DNA from: an uncultured Collinsella sp.
GTDB lineage: Bacteria; Actinomycetota; Coriobacteriia; Coriobacteriales; Coriobacteriaceae
Assembly (NCBI GenBank): GCA_902494605.1
Contig: CABUUG010000026.1
Location: 1 to 17,446, forward strand
DNA: 17,446 nucleotides
Direction of reading: 5' to 3'
Program-made: the position numbers and the translations under genes
Shown here: positions 6,523-14,053 of the stretch, piece after piece
Numbering within the stretch: the first letter of the stretch is position 1
Layout of the letters: each line of letters opens with the position of its first letter
Notes under the pieces: model-generated
What the model was told of the DNA's origin: nothing
The model's database searches: none
The model's input: the letters and a program-made list of their open reading frames with translations, nothing else

Positions 6523-7983
6523 ATGAGCGAGAACGATTCCCAGCTCCCCCAGGATCCGGGCAATGCCGGCGATACTCAGCAGCAGCCGCGCGTACAGGTG
6601 GAGTCGACGCCTGCCGACGGCAACATTCCCTACGTGCAAGCCTACGACACGCAGACCGGCAAGCCGCTGGGCGGCCAGCAGGTTGTAAACAAGCACACGG
6701 TGGTCAAGACAAAGACCAAAAAACTGCCGATCTATATTACGGCGCTTGCCGGCTGTGCCTGTGGCGCCCTGCTGGTCATCGCGCTCATTATGAGCGGCAC
6801 GCTCGATATCGGCGGCGGCAGGAACGCCGTGACGGCGGGTGCTTCGGGTTCATCGGCGCAAAAGATCACCATCGACTCCGAGGATACCACGCTGGCCGAG
6901 GCCGTCTCTGCCAAGGCGTTGCCCTCCGTCGTTTCCATCACCGCCACTTCGAGCGGTAGCCAGAATGGCTCGCTTTCGCAGTCTGCCGACGAGTCGGACA
7001 GCTCGGGCAGCGTCGGCTCGGGCGTGGTGCTCGATACCGAGGGCCACATCCTCACCAACAACCACGTGGTCGATGGCTATGACCAGTACGTGGTTACCAT
7101 GGACGACGGCACCACCTACGAGGCCGAGTTCGTGGGCAACGACGCCTCGAGCGACCTGGCCGTCATCAAGCTCAAGGACGCCGACGCCTCCAAGCTTACG
7201 CCGATCGAAATTGGCGACTCCTCCAAGCTCAACGTTGGCGAGTGGGTTATGGCGATCGGCTCGCCGTTCGGCAACGAGCAGTCTGTCTCCACGGGTATCG
7301 TGTCGGCGCTCTATCGTTCCACGGCCATGAGCTCTACCAGCGGTAACACCATCTATGCCAACATGATTCAGACCGATGCCGCCATCAACCCGGGCAACTC
7401 CGGCGGCGCGCTCGTCAACGACAATGGCGAGCTCGTGGGTATCAACTCGCTCATCGAGAGCTATTCGGGCTCCAGCTCGGGCGTGGGTTTTGCCATTCCG
7501 GTCAACTATGCCAAGAACATTGCCGACCAGATCATCGACGGCAAGACGCCGGTGCATCCGTACATGGGCGCCACGCTTTCGAGCGTCAACGCGCTCAACG
7601 CCCGCACCAACAAGCTGAGCACCGATAGCGGCGCGTATGTGGCGAGCGTCGTTGAGGATGGTCCTGCCGCCAAGGCTGGCATCCAAGAGGGCGATGTCAT
7701 TACCAAGCTGGACGACGATGAGATTACGAGCGCCGATGGCCTGATCATTGCGCTGCGCAGCCACGAGGTGGGCGAGAAAGTCGAAATCACGCTCATGCGC
7801 GGCAAGGAAGAGAAGAAGGTCACCGTCGAGCTGGGCTCCGATGAAGAGTTGCAGAACCAGCAGCAGGACGACAGCGCGACCGACACCGGCAACGGCGGTA
7901 TTACCGACGAGCAGCTGCGCCAGTACCTGGAGGAGCTGCTAGGCCAGCAGGGCCAGGGTCAAGGCTACGGTCAGGGCTACTAG
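6523..7983 (+). CDS. Membrane-anchored HtrA/DegP-family serine protease with PDZ domain
   Basis: A 486-residue envelope quality-control protease. A 68-residue hydrophilic, Gln/Pro-rich cytoplasmic tail precedes one membrane segment (about 69-91, LPIYITALAGCACGALLVIA). A Ser/Gly-rich linker leads to a trypsin-like domain with triad His181 (LTNNHVV), Asp211 (SSDLAVI) and Ser293 (INPGNSGGAL). One PDZ domain covers about residues 347-447 (GAYVASVVEDGPAAKAGIQEGD). The tail is rich in Gln and Gly (GQQGQGQGYGQGY). The catalytic domain is therefore outside the membrane, as in actinobacterial HtrA/PepD proteins. Start 6523 is supported by GAAAGGA eight bases upstream. A strong terminator follows, so the gene is probably transcribed alone. 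Confidence 0.93.
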   Translation: MSENDSQLPQDPGNAGDTQQQPRVQVESTPADGNIPYVQAYDTQTGKPLGGQQVVNKHTVVKTKTKKLPIYITALAGCACGALLVIALIMSGTLDIGGGRNAVTAGASGSSAQKITIDSEDTTLAEAVSAKALPSVVSITATSSGSQNGSLSQSADESDSSGSVGSGVVLDTEGHILTNNHVVDGYDQYVVTMDDGTTYEAEFVGNDASSDLAVIKLKDADASKLTPIEIGDSSKLNVGEWVMAIGSPFGNEQSVSTGIVSALYRSTAMSSTSGNTIYANMIQTDAAINPGNSGGALVNDNGELVGINSLIESYSGSSSGVGFAIPVNYAKNIADQIIDGKTPVHPYMGATLSSVNALNARTNKLSTDSGAYVASVVEDGPAAKAGIQEGDVITKLDDDEITSADGLIIALRSHEVGEKVEITLMRGKEEKKVTVELGSDEELQNQQQDDSATDTGNGGITDEQLRQYLEELLGQQGQGQGYGQGY

Positions 7984-8009
7984 CGAGCCGTATCGCGTAT
8001 ATCGAGGCC

Positions 8010-8052
8010 AGAGGGGGCTGTCCCATCAACGTGGGGCAGTCCCCTCTTTTCT
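8010..8052 (+). terminator. Strong intrinsic terminator of the HtrA gene
   Basis: A 16-bp stem (8010-8025 with 8032-8047, two G-U pairs) with a 6-nt loop runs into CTCTTTTCTT. It lies 27 nt after the protease stop codon. Confidence 0.92.
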
Positions 8053-8121
8053 TATTGATCCGTTGGGGACGGAGGAAAATGGATCACTTGGGGCTGACAA
8101 GAGGCCTGGTTCGGAATGGTC

Positions 8122-8324
8122 TGGACAGTTAGTTCAGATACGTATAAATCTGGGGCAGCTTGGGATGCGTTTTGAGCAATTTTTGATTGGGATGGGGCTC
8201 GAATGGGTGTTTGGAAGGGAGAGCGGGACGTTTACATGGTCTCGAGGAGCCCAAATTAGTTGAAACAGGGGTGTTCGTGCCTGATCCAGCTCTAGGATTT
8301 ATACGTATCTGAACTAACTGTCCA
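8122..8324. repeat. 203-bp element bounded by perfect 29-bp inverted repeats (MITE-like or invertible)
   Basis: The arms at 8122-8150 and 8296-8324 are exact reverse complements over 29 bases, beginning TGGACAGTTAGTTCAGATAC. Each contains the palindrome ATACGTAT. The 145-bp interior has no convincing gene, though a 66-codon frame from a TTG at 8063 runs into it. No target duplication is evident at the edges. It sits between the HtrA terminator and the ligase promoter, and the sequence between 8055 and 8121 shows nothing else recognisable. It could be a non-autonomous transposon-like repeat, an invertible segment, or a large RNA hairpin. Confidence 0.7.
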
Positions 8325-8432
8325 CCCCAGTCTGGCGGCTGCCGATTCGGTGCGGTTCGAAAGGGTTATTCGGCCCCATGGTGACCGGTGGTACTCTTGT
8401 ATCCGTTTGAAATCGAGCGAAGGAGTGCCGCT

Positions 8433-10739
8433 ATGGAGCAATCGAGCCTGTTTGGTGACGGCGTGGACATCGATACCGAAACGCTAGCGAGCACGGATAC
8501 CGCTGCACCGGTCGATGCCCGTGCCCAGGTGGCAGCGCGCGCGGCCGAGCTGCGCCACGAGCTCGACTATCACGCCTATCGCTACTACATGCTCGACGCG
8601 CCCGAGATCACGGACGCCGCCTTTGACAAAATGCTCGTTGAGCTGCAGGAGATCGAGGCCACCTACCCCGATCTGGTAACGCCCGACAGCTATACCCAGC
8701 GCGTGGGCGGCTACGTGAGTGAGCAGTTTACGCCGGTCACGCACATGGCACGCATGTATTCTATGGACGATGCCATGGATTTGGACGAACTCGACGCGTG
8801 GCTCCAGCGCACTGAGGATGCGCTTGGTGCCGGTAGCGTCACTTATACCTGCGAGCTTAAGATCGACGGTCTGGGCGTGGCGCTTACCTACCAAAACGGC
8901 ACCTTTGTGCGCGCCGCCACGCGCGGCGACGGCACCACGGGCGAGGACGTATCGCTCAACGTGCGCACTATCAAGGATGTGCCCATGCATCTGTCCGAGC
9001 CGGCGCTCGCCCACATGGCCGCCGATCGCGAGCGCACCATCGAAGTACGCGGCGAGGTCTATATGCCCAAGGGCAGCTTTGTTCGTCTGAACGACGAGGC
9101 CGATGCCGAGGGTCGCGACCCCTTCGCCAACCCGCGCAACGCCGCCGCCGGCAGCCTGCGCCAAAAGGATCCCAAGGTCACGGCACGCCGTGACCTGGCC
9201 ACCTTTATCTATGCCATTGCCGATACCGATCCGTTGCACGTCCACAGCCAGCGCGAGTTTCTGGACTGGCTGCGTAGCGCCGGCTTTAGCGTCAACCCCA
9301 ACGTGGCTCGTTGCGCCACGCCGGCCGATGTCCACGAGTTCTGTGCCCAGGCGCTCGAGCATCGCGGTGACCTGGACTACGACATCGACGGCGTGGTTGT
9401 AAAGGTCGATAGCTTCCAACAGCAGCTCGACTTGGGCTTTACCGCCCGCGCGCCGCGCTGGGCCATCGCCTTTAAGTTCCCGCCCGAGGAAAAGCAGACC
9501 GTCCTGCGCGAGATACGCATCCAGGTGGGTCGCACCGGTGTGCTCACGCCGGTCGCCGAGTTCGACCCGGTGACGGTCGCCGGCTCCACCATCGCGCGCG
9601 CCACGCTGCATAACATCGACGAGATTCGCCGCAAAAACGTGCGCGAGGGTGACACTATCATCGTGCACAAGGCAGGCGACGTGATCCCCGAGGTCGTGGG
9701 CCCGGTGCTCGATAAGCGCCCGGCCGACAGCGTTGACTGGCAGATGCCCGAGGTCTGCCCCGTGTGCGGCAGCCCTGTGGTCCACGAGGATGGCGAGGTC
9801 GCTTACCGCTGCGTCTCCATCGACTGCCCCGCGCAGCTCAAGGAGCGTCTGCTCCACTGGGTGAGCCGCGGCTGCATGGACGTCGACGGCCTAGGCGACG
9901 AGATCGTCGACAAGATGATCGCCGCCGGCCTGGTCCACGATGTCGCGGACTTCTACCAGCTCACGATCGATGACATCGCAGGCCTGGACACGGGCCGCGT
10001 GGTAAAAGGGGGGCATCGTAAGGGCGACCCCATGCTCGATAAGCATGGAAAGCCGATGCTCAACGAGGACGGTACTCCAAGGCTTTACAAAGCCGATCGA
10101 ATCGTTAAAAATGCGGGCGAGCCCATACCGGTGGGTGTGAAGACGGCTGAAAAGATAGTCGATGAGCTCAATAAATCTCGGCAGTTGCCGCTCCCAAGGA
10201 TTCTGTTTGCTTTGGGGATTCGCTTGGTGGGGAAGAGCGTCGCCGAGCTTATAGCCCGGCGTTACCTTTCAATTGATGCACTTGTTATAGCTGACGAGGA
10301 AGATATAGCCCAGATCGAAGGGGTTGGACCGGAAATCGCAAATAGCATAAAGGAGTTCTTCTCTGTTCCGGAAAATCTCGATGTGCTTCAGCGACTTCGT
10401 GAATGCGGTTTCTCTCTCGAGGAAGACCTTATGGGCGCAATGCAGGCAAAGTCTGAAAAAGCTGGTATTTCCGCCAATCTCGCTTCAGAGCAACCACTAA
10501 CAGGATTGACTTTTGTTCTGACCGGTACACTCGAGAAACGTTCTCGTTCCGAGGCTGGGGATGTGTTGAAACTTCTGGGGGCTAAGGTGACGGGGTCGGT
10601 TTCGAAGAAAACCTCCTATGTAGTTGCGGGGGCGAATGCGGGCTCAAAGCTCACTAAGGCCCAAGCACTTGGTGTGCCCGTACTGGACGAAGACCAACTT
10701 GAGGAAATTATCGAAACGGGCGAAGTTCCTGTGGAGTAG
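8433..10739 (+). CDS. ligA: NAD-dependent DNA ligase LigA, with N-terminal extension and helix-hairpin-helix insertion
   Basis: A 768-residue enzyme that seals nicks using NAD+; the family is usually near 670. In order it has the NMN-binding Ia region (YHAYRYYMLDAPEITDAAFD), the adenylation motif KIDG with Lys143, an OB fold, and a four-Cys zinc finger (C442, C445, C460, C465). Helix-hairpin-helix repeats and a C-terminal BRCT domain (about 687-768) complete it. Two features explain the extra length: about 30 N-terminal residues containing QSSLF (3-7), which resembles a beta-clamp-binding motif, and about 45 residues (523-567) inside the first helix-hairpin-helix. GC falls sharply from around base 10,000, so the 3' third looks foreign although the frame is intact. 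Start 8433 follows GAAGGAG. The exonuclease gene begins 10 nt after the stop. Confidence 0.95.
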   Translation: MEQSSLFGDGVDIDTETLASTDTAAPVDARAQVAARAAELRHELDYHAYRYYMLDAPEITDAAFDKMLVELQEIEATYPDLVTPDSYTQRVGGYVSEQFTPVTHMARMYSMDDAMDLDELDAWLQRTEDALGAGSVTYTCELKIDGLGVALTYQNGTFVRAATRGDGTTGEDVSLNVRTIKDVPMHLSEPALAHMAADRERTIEVRGEVYMPKGSFVRLNDEADAEGRDPFANPRNAAAGSLRQKDPKVTARRDLATFIYAIADTDPLHVHSQREFLDWLRSAGFSVNPNVARCATPADVHEFCAQALEHRGDLDYDIDGVVVKVDSFQQQLDLGFTARAPRWAIAFKFPPEEKQTVLREIRIQVGRTGVLTPVAEFDPVTVAGSTIARATLHNIDEIRRKNVREGDTIIVHKAGDVIPEVVGPVLDKRPADSVDWQMPEVCPVCGSPVVHEDGEVAYRCVSIDCPAQLKERLLHWVSRGCMDVDGLGDEIVDKMIAAGLVHDVADFYQLTIDDIAGLDTGRVVKGGHRKGDPMLDKHGKPMLNEDGTPRLYKADRIVKNAGEPIPVGVKTAEKIVDELNKSRQLPLPRILFALGIRLVGKSVAELIARRYLSIDALVIADEEDIAQIEGVGPEIANSIKEFFSVPENLDVLQRLRECGFSLEEDLMGAMQAKSEKAGISANLASEQPLTGLTFVLTGTLEKRSRSEAGDVLKLLGAKVTGSVSKKTSYVVAGANAGSKLTKAQALGVPVLDEDQLEEIIETGEVPVE

Positions 10740-10749
10740 GGAGACTGTC

Positions 10750-11883
10750 ATGGCGGCAGACGTACTGTTTTTGGATGTTGAAACTCCAAATGGACACAAT
10801 GATCGAATTAGCTCAATTGGACTAATTCGATGTGACTGCAATGGTGCCGTCCTTGCAGAGGATTCCTATTTGGTTGATCCTGAGGAGCCGTTTTCGGAAA
10901 TAAACATGAGGCTAACGGGCATTTCCCACGCTGATGTTGCCGGTGCTCCTACATTTCCGGAAATATGGTCACGCTCATTGAAAAGCTTGTTTGACGGAGC
11001 CGCTCTGGTTGCTCACAACGCTTCATTTGATTTGGCGGTTCTGTGGAAGCTATTCGACGCCTATGAACTTGACAGGCCCGAGTGGAATTACGCCTGCACT
11101 AAAGAGCTTGCCAAGCAGTGGCATCCAGAATACCCAGACTATAAGCTTCCAACGGTTTGCCGATGCCTAGATCTTGAGATGGGGAACCATCATCGAGCCT
11201 TGGACGATGCGGATGCTTGCAGGCGTATTTTCCACTCGTTGGTTATGGAAGACGAGGGGCGTGTCCCCACGTTTGCACCGTATAGTCTTGGTGCTAGTTG
11301 CAAACGACGTTCAAATGAAGGGGCTTCCCGTGCTTCGGCACAGAGAGTGAAGTCGGAAAAGACTGCCGATTACTGCGACTTTCTAAGTTTGTGCGAAATG
11401 ATAGTCGCCAATGGCCGAGTTGATGCCTTGGAGGCAATGTCAGTACTGCAGTATGTCGAAGAACATGATAAGTTGCAAGGCGACCCTTTGCTCGACAAAG
11501 TTTGCTCGCTTCTAACTGCCGCTTTGGCGGATGGTGATATAGATGAGCGCGAATCCAATCAATTGGTTGGTTTATTGCAGGGGGTAATCAATCCCTGCTC
11601 CGATGGCGTAGCGCATCGACAGGTTCAAATTGAAGGAAAGAAATTCTGCCTCTCTGGTACTTTCTATCATGGTTCAAAAGAGTGTATCAAGCAGTTTATT
11701 TTGCAGAATGGCGGCCAGGTACTGAGTGGCGTGTCAAAGAAATGCGACTACGTGGTTGTGGGCGATGAAGGCAGCGATGCTTGGACTACAAAGAACTACG
11801 GGAGTAAGGTAAAGAAAGCCTTGGAACTCCAGTCCAAGGGCGATGACATTCAGATTGTCAGTGAAGATGCTTTAGGACTTTAG
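10750..11883 (+). CDS. DnaQ-like DEDDh 3'-5' exonuclease with C-terminal BRCT domain
   Basis: A 377-residue protein. The N-terminal exonuclease fold (about 5-165) shows all five acidic/His residues: D9 and E11 (FLDVET), D94 (HNASFDL), and H148 with D153 (HHRALDDADA). This is the epsilon-subunit type of 3'-5' nuclease. A helical middle region (about 200-290) of unknown role follows. A BRCT domain fills about 293-377, with FCLSGTF and SGVSKKCDYVVVG. The BRCT resembles in pattern the one at the end of LigA just upstream. The gene starts 10 nt after ligA behind GGGAG, so the two are likely co-transcribed. Its base composition matches the AT-richer 3' part of ligA. Repair, replication proofreading or defence against foreign DNA are all possible. 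Confidence 0.88.
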   Translation: MAADVLFLDVETPNGHNDRISSIGLIRCDCNGAVLAEDSYLVDPEEPFSEINMRLTGISHADVAGAPTFPEIWSRSLKSLFDGAALVAHNASFDLAVLWKLFDAYELDRPEWNYACTKELAKQWHPEYPDYKLPTVCRCLDLEMGNHHRALDDADACRRIFHSLVMEDEGRVPTFAPYSLGASCKRRSNEGASRASAQRVKSEKTADYCDFLSLCEMIVANGRVDALEAMSVLQYVEEHDKLQGDPLLDKVCSLLTAALADGDIDERESNQLVGLLQGVINPCSDGVAHRQVQIEGKKFCLSGTFYHGSKECIKQFILQNGGQVLSGVSKKCDYVVVGDEGSDAWTTKNYGSKVKKALELQSKGDDIQIVSEDALGL

Positions 11884-11899
11884 CGGGGTCGTTTTGGTG

Positions 11900-11927
11900 T
11901 AACATAATTGTGTACACAATTATGTTA
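11900..11927. promoter_or_regulatory. Perfect 28-bp palindromic operator of the toxin-antitoxin operon
   Basis: The sequence from 11900 to 11927 is an exact palindrome: TAACATAATTGTGT followed by its reverse complement. Its centre is TGTACA, the core known for YefM-YoeB operators. It ends 10 nt before the antitoxin start and overlaps the ribosome-binding site region (AGGAG). Autorepression by the antitoxin-toxin complex is the expected role. Confidence 0.8.
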
Positions 11928-11937
11928 GGAGTGTGCC

Positions 11938-12207
11938 ATGCCCGTTTGCGTTCCAATTAAAGATATGCGGGACACCGCAAAGTTTTCTGAGCTCGTTGAA
12001 ACTACTACGGGCCCAGTGACTGTTACAAAAAACGGCTATAGCAAATTTGTTGTACTTCGATCTGAAGACTATGACCTCATGGTTCAGGAACAGGCTAAGG
12101 CTCGCCTGATGGCTCGTATAGCTGTGGCCGAGCGGGAGCGTGCTGCCGGCACGGCGCGTGATGCCTTTGAGGCCCTCGATGACCTTGAGGCAAAATATGG
12201 CCTATAA
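11938..12207 (+). CDS. Phd/YefM-family antitoxin
   Basis: An 89-residue antitoxin. The N-terminal Phd/YefM DNA-binding fold is seen in VPIKDMRDTAKFSELVETT, then GPVTVTKNGYSKFVVLRSED. The charged C-terminal half (QEQAKARLMARIAVAERERA) would wrap and neutralise the toxin. AGGAG precedes the start, and a palindromic operator lies immediately upstream. Its end overlaps the toxin start by 11 nt, a typical translational coupling. Confidence 0.88.
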   Translation: MPVCVPIKDMRDTAKFSELVETTTGPVTVTKNGYSKFVVLRSEDYDLMVQEQAKARLMARIAVAERERAAGTARDAFEALDDLEAKYGL

Positions 12208-12532
12208 CGTCAAGATTCTGCCTACAGCTGAACAAGAGGTTGACGATATCGTTGATTATCTATTAGGGCATGGTATTTTTACCGCCCGGCATTTTCTTGA
12301 TAAATACCGTAGTCAGCTCCAGCTTCTTCAAAGTGGTGTAGTTGACTACGGCTTATCGAAGTTACCCGAGCTTGCAGCGCTTGGCTACCATGCTTGCCTC
12401 GTCAATTCTTATGTAATGCTTTATTACTACGATAACGAGGACGTTGTGGTTGCCCATGTTTTTCACCAAAGCCAAGATTATGCCGCATTGGTGATATCTA
12501 GAAATCGATTCGAGTTGCTGGATAATGATTAG
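12197..12532 (+). CDS. RelE/ParE-superfamily toxin
   Basis: A 111-residue type II toxin. It begins AYNVKILPTAEQEVDDIVDYL and ends in the characteristic VVAHVFHQSQDYAALV segment, preceded by the strand NSYVMLYYYDNED. RelE-type members cut mRNA on the ribosome and ParE-type members inhibit gyrase; the sequence alone does not settle which. The start at 12197 is chosen over an earlier in-frame ATG (12140) because it follows GAGGC within the antitoxin end and gives the normal length. The stop codon abuts a long hairpin. Confidence 0.85.
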   Translation: MAYNVKILPTAEQEVDDIVDYLLGHGIFTARHFLDKYRSQLQLLQSGVVDYGLSKLPELAALGYHACLVNSYVMLYYYDNEDVVVAHVFHQSQDYAALVISRNRFELLDND

Positions 12533-12576
12533 TAAGAACCGCCCGGAAGCACGATGCCTTCCGGGCGGTTCTTACT
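12531..12576. terminator. Perfect 19-bp hairpin, probable bidirectional terminator
   Basis: The arms 12531-12549 and 12558-12576 are exact reverse complements (AGTAAGAACCGCCCGGAAG), with an 8-nt loop. It overlaps the toxin stop codon on the plus strand and the stop codon of the orphan coding tail on the minus strand. T-tracts on either side are short. Confidence 0.75.
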
Positions 12577-12685
12577 TTGCCGGGACAACCGGCACCGTGA
12601 TCTGCGTCACGTAGGTCGCCGGGTCGTCGCTGATGATGTCGTCGATGGGGGCGATTTCGCGTTGCCCCGCTACGCTGCCAACTTG
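12572..12685 (-). pseudogene. Orphan C-terminal coding tail, possibly a GyrI-like effector-binding domain remnant
   Basis: Downstream of the MATE gene on its strand, an open frame of 37 codons ends IDDIISDDPATYVTQITVPV then VPAK and a stop inside the hairpin. It has no start codon and is closed upstream by a TGA within the MATE gene end. The DP...TxITVPV ending resembles the last strand of GyrI-like/BmrR-type ligand-binding domains. This is pattern recognition only. It may be what is left of a regulator gene truncated when the neighbouring AT-rich segment arrived, or merely non-coding sequence. Confidence 0.35.
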
Positions 12686-14016
12686 TCAAAAGCCCCACGC
12701 CGGTTGAGCACGGTAAACGCGACAACACAGATGACTGCCGACAAAATCGAGCCGCATGGCGAAGCGATGCCCATGGGAAACAGCGTGTCGGAATAGGCGT
12801 TCGACAGCAGCCACGCGCCCGGCACGCGAATGAGTGCCACGGCCAGCACGTTGTGCGCAAAGCCGATGTAACTCTTGCCGTATGCAGCGAAAAAGCCACT
12901 AAAGCAAATGTGGATGCCGGCAAAAATCGCGTCGAAAATGTAGCTGCGCATATAGCCGGTACCGGCCGCGACGACCGCGGAGTCCTTGGCAAAAAAGCCG
13001 ATAAACGCCGGTGCCACCAGCCGCATCAGCACCGTGATCAGGCAGCCATACACCACCGAGATCGTCATGGCGTCTTTGAGCACCTGACGCGCGCGATCGC
13101 CCTTGCCCGCGCCGGCGTTTTGCGCCGTGAGCGCGCTGACGGTGGCACCCATGGAACTCGGCACAATGAACAAAAAGCTGATCATCTTTTCGACCAGGCC
13201 CACGGCGGCAGCGTCGACGAGCCCTCGGTGGTTGGCAATGACGGTGATGAACATAAACGCCACCTGGATGCAGCCGTCCTGCACGGCCACGGGCACGCCG
13301 ATCTTAAGAATGCTGCCGAGCACCTCGGGCTGGGGGCGCAGGTCGCTACGCTTAACGTGGATGTTCGTGCGACGGCTCTTGAGCCACACGAGCGCGAGGG
13401 CAACGCTTGCCGTCTGGGCGGTTACCGTGCCGAGCGCCGCACCCACGGGGCCGAGTCCCATGTGGCCGATAAATAGAAAGTCGAGCGCGATGTTGATGAT
13501 GCATGCCACGCCGATCACGTACATGGGCGAGCGCGAATCTCCCAGCCCGCGAAAGATGGCCGAAAGAATGTTGTACGCGGCGATAAAGGGAATGCCGACA
13601 AAGCAGATACGCAGGTAGGCGGCGGTTCCTTCGACCGCCTCGGCCGGCGTGCCAATGAGCGCCACAACCTGCGGGCACAGCGCAAGCAGGACAACGGCCA
13701 GCACCACCGAGACACCCATAAAGAGCGTGATGGTGTTGCCGATGGCGGTCTCGGCACGGTCGAAGCGACGCGAGCCCACGGCGTGGCCGACGATAACCGT
13801 CGTTCCCATGGCCAGGCCCACAAGCGTCACGGTAATGATATAGAGCGTCTGCGCGCCATTGCCCACGGCGGTGATGCCGGCGGCGCCGCTGAACTGCCCC
13901 ATCATGTACAGATCGGCCATGCCGTAGAGCATCTGCAAAAAGTACGAGAGCATATAGGGCAGGGCAAAGACCGCGATGGTCTTGAGGACATTGCCGTGTG
14001 TGAGGTCGTGTTCCAT
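12670..14016 (-). CDS. MATE-family multidrug efflux pump
   Basis: A 448-residue integral membrane transporter, near the normal MATE length, that exports drugs or cations using a Na+ or H+ gradient. It has about twelve hydrophobic segments in two six-helix halves. The N-terminal region (LTHGNVLKTIAVFALPYMLS then YFLQMLYGMADLYMMGQFSG) and later AVGNGAQTLY and GTTVIVGHAVGSR are MATE-like; the second half has AVQDGCIQVAF and ALTAQNAGAGKGDRAR. It is most like the bacterial NorM/DinF-type group. The ribosome-binding site is weak (AGAAAG about 10 nt upstream). It is divergent from the ABC exporter genes, and a MerR-type dyad lies in its promoter region. Confidence 0.92.
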   Translation of the reverse strand: MEHDLTHGNVLKTIAVFALPYMLSYFLQMLYGMADLYMMGQFSGAAGITAVGNGAQTLYIITVTLVGLAMGTTVIVGHAVGSRRFDRAETAIGNTITLFMGVSVVLAVVLLALCPQVVALIGTPAEAVEGTAAYLRICFVGIPFIAAYNILSAIFRGLGDSRSPMYVIGVACIINIALDFLFIGHMGLGPVGAALGTVTAQTASVALALVWLKSRRTNIHVKRSDLRPQPEVLGSILKIGVPVAVQDGCIQVAFMFITVIANHRGLVDAAAVGLVEKMISFLFIVPSSMGATVSALTAQNAGAGKGDRARQVLKDAMTISVVYGCLITVLMRLVAPAFIGFFAKDSAVVAAGTGYMRSYIFDAIFAGIHICFSGFFAAYGKSYIGFAHNVLAVALIRVPGAWLLSNAYSDTLFPMGIASPCGSILSAVICVVAFTVLNRRGAFDKLAA

Positions 14017-14053
14017 GGGCGGGGCACTTTCTGGCTTGGGTCGTTTACATACC

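Larger units (their letters stand above)
10005..12535. other. AT-richer segment, probably acquired, fused into the ligA 3' end
   Basis: Hand counts of 60-base lines give 42/60 GC at 9841, 34/60 at 10021, 25/60 at 10261, 28/60 at 10801 and 24/60 at 12241. GC-rich sequence resumes within the hairpin at 12531-12576. The segment carries the ligase C-terminus, an exonuclease-BRCT gene and a toxin-antitoxin pair. No integrase or transposase is visible. The left edge is gradual, so its exact position is uncertain. Confidence 0.6.

Noticed and set aside
8063..8263. 66-codon frame overlapping the inverted-repeat element
   Set aside because: Starts at a TTG without a ribosome-binding site, runs through the repeat arm, and resembles no protein family.
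8484..9857. 457-codon open frame antisense to ligA
   Set aside because: It lies wholly opposite a well-supported GC-rich gene; such frames arise from third-position GC bias and the product has no recognisable domain.
10500..11883. Possible duplication of the LigA BRCT domain giving rise to the exonuclease BRCT
   Set aside because: The two share only general BRCT signatures (SVSKK/GVSKK, YVV.G); there is no sign of recent duplication at the DNA level.
10740..12535. Prophage or integron remnant
   Set aside because: No integrase, transposase, phage structural gene or attachment direct repeat could be seen in the AT-rich segment.
12853..13476. 207-codon plus-strand frame opposite the MATE gene
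   Set aside because: Shadow of the pump gene; composition is His/Asp/Ala-rich with no membrane or other domain.
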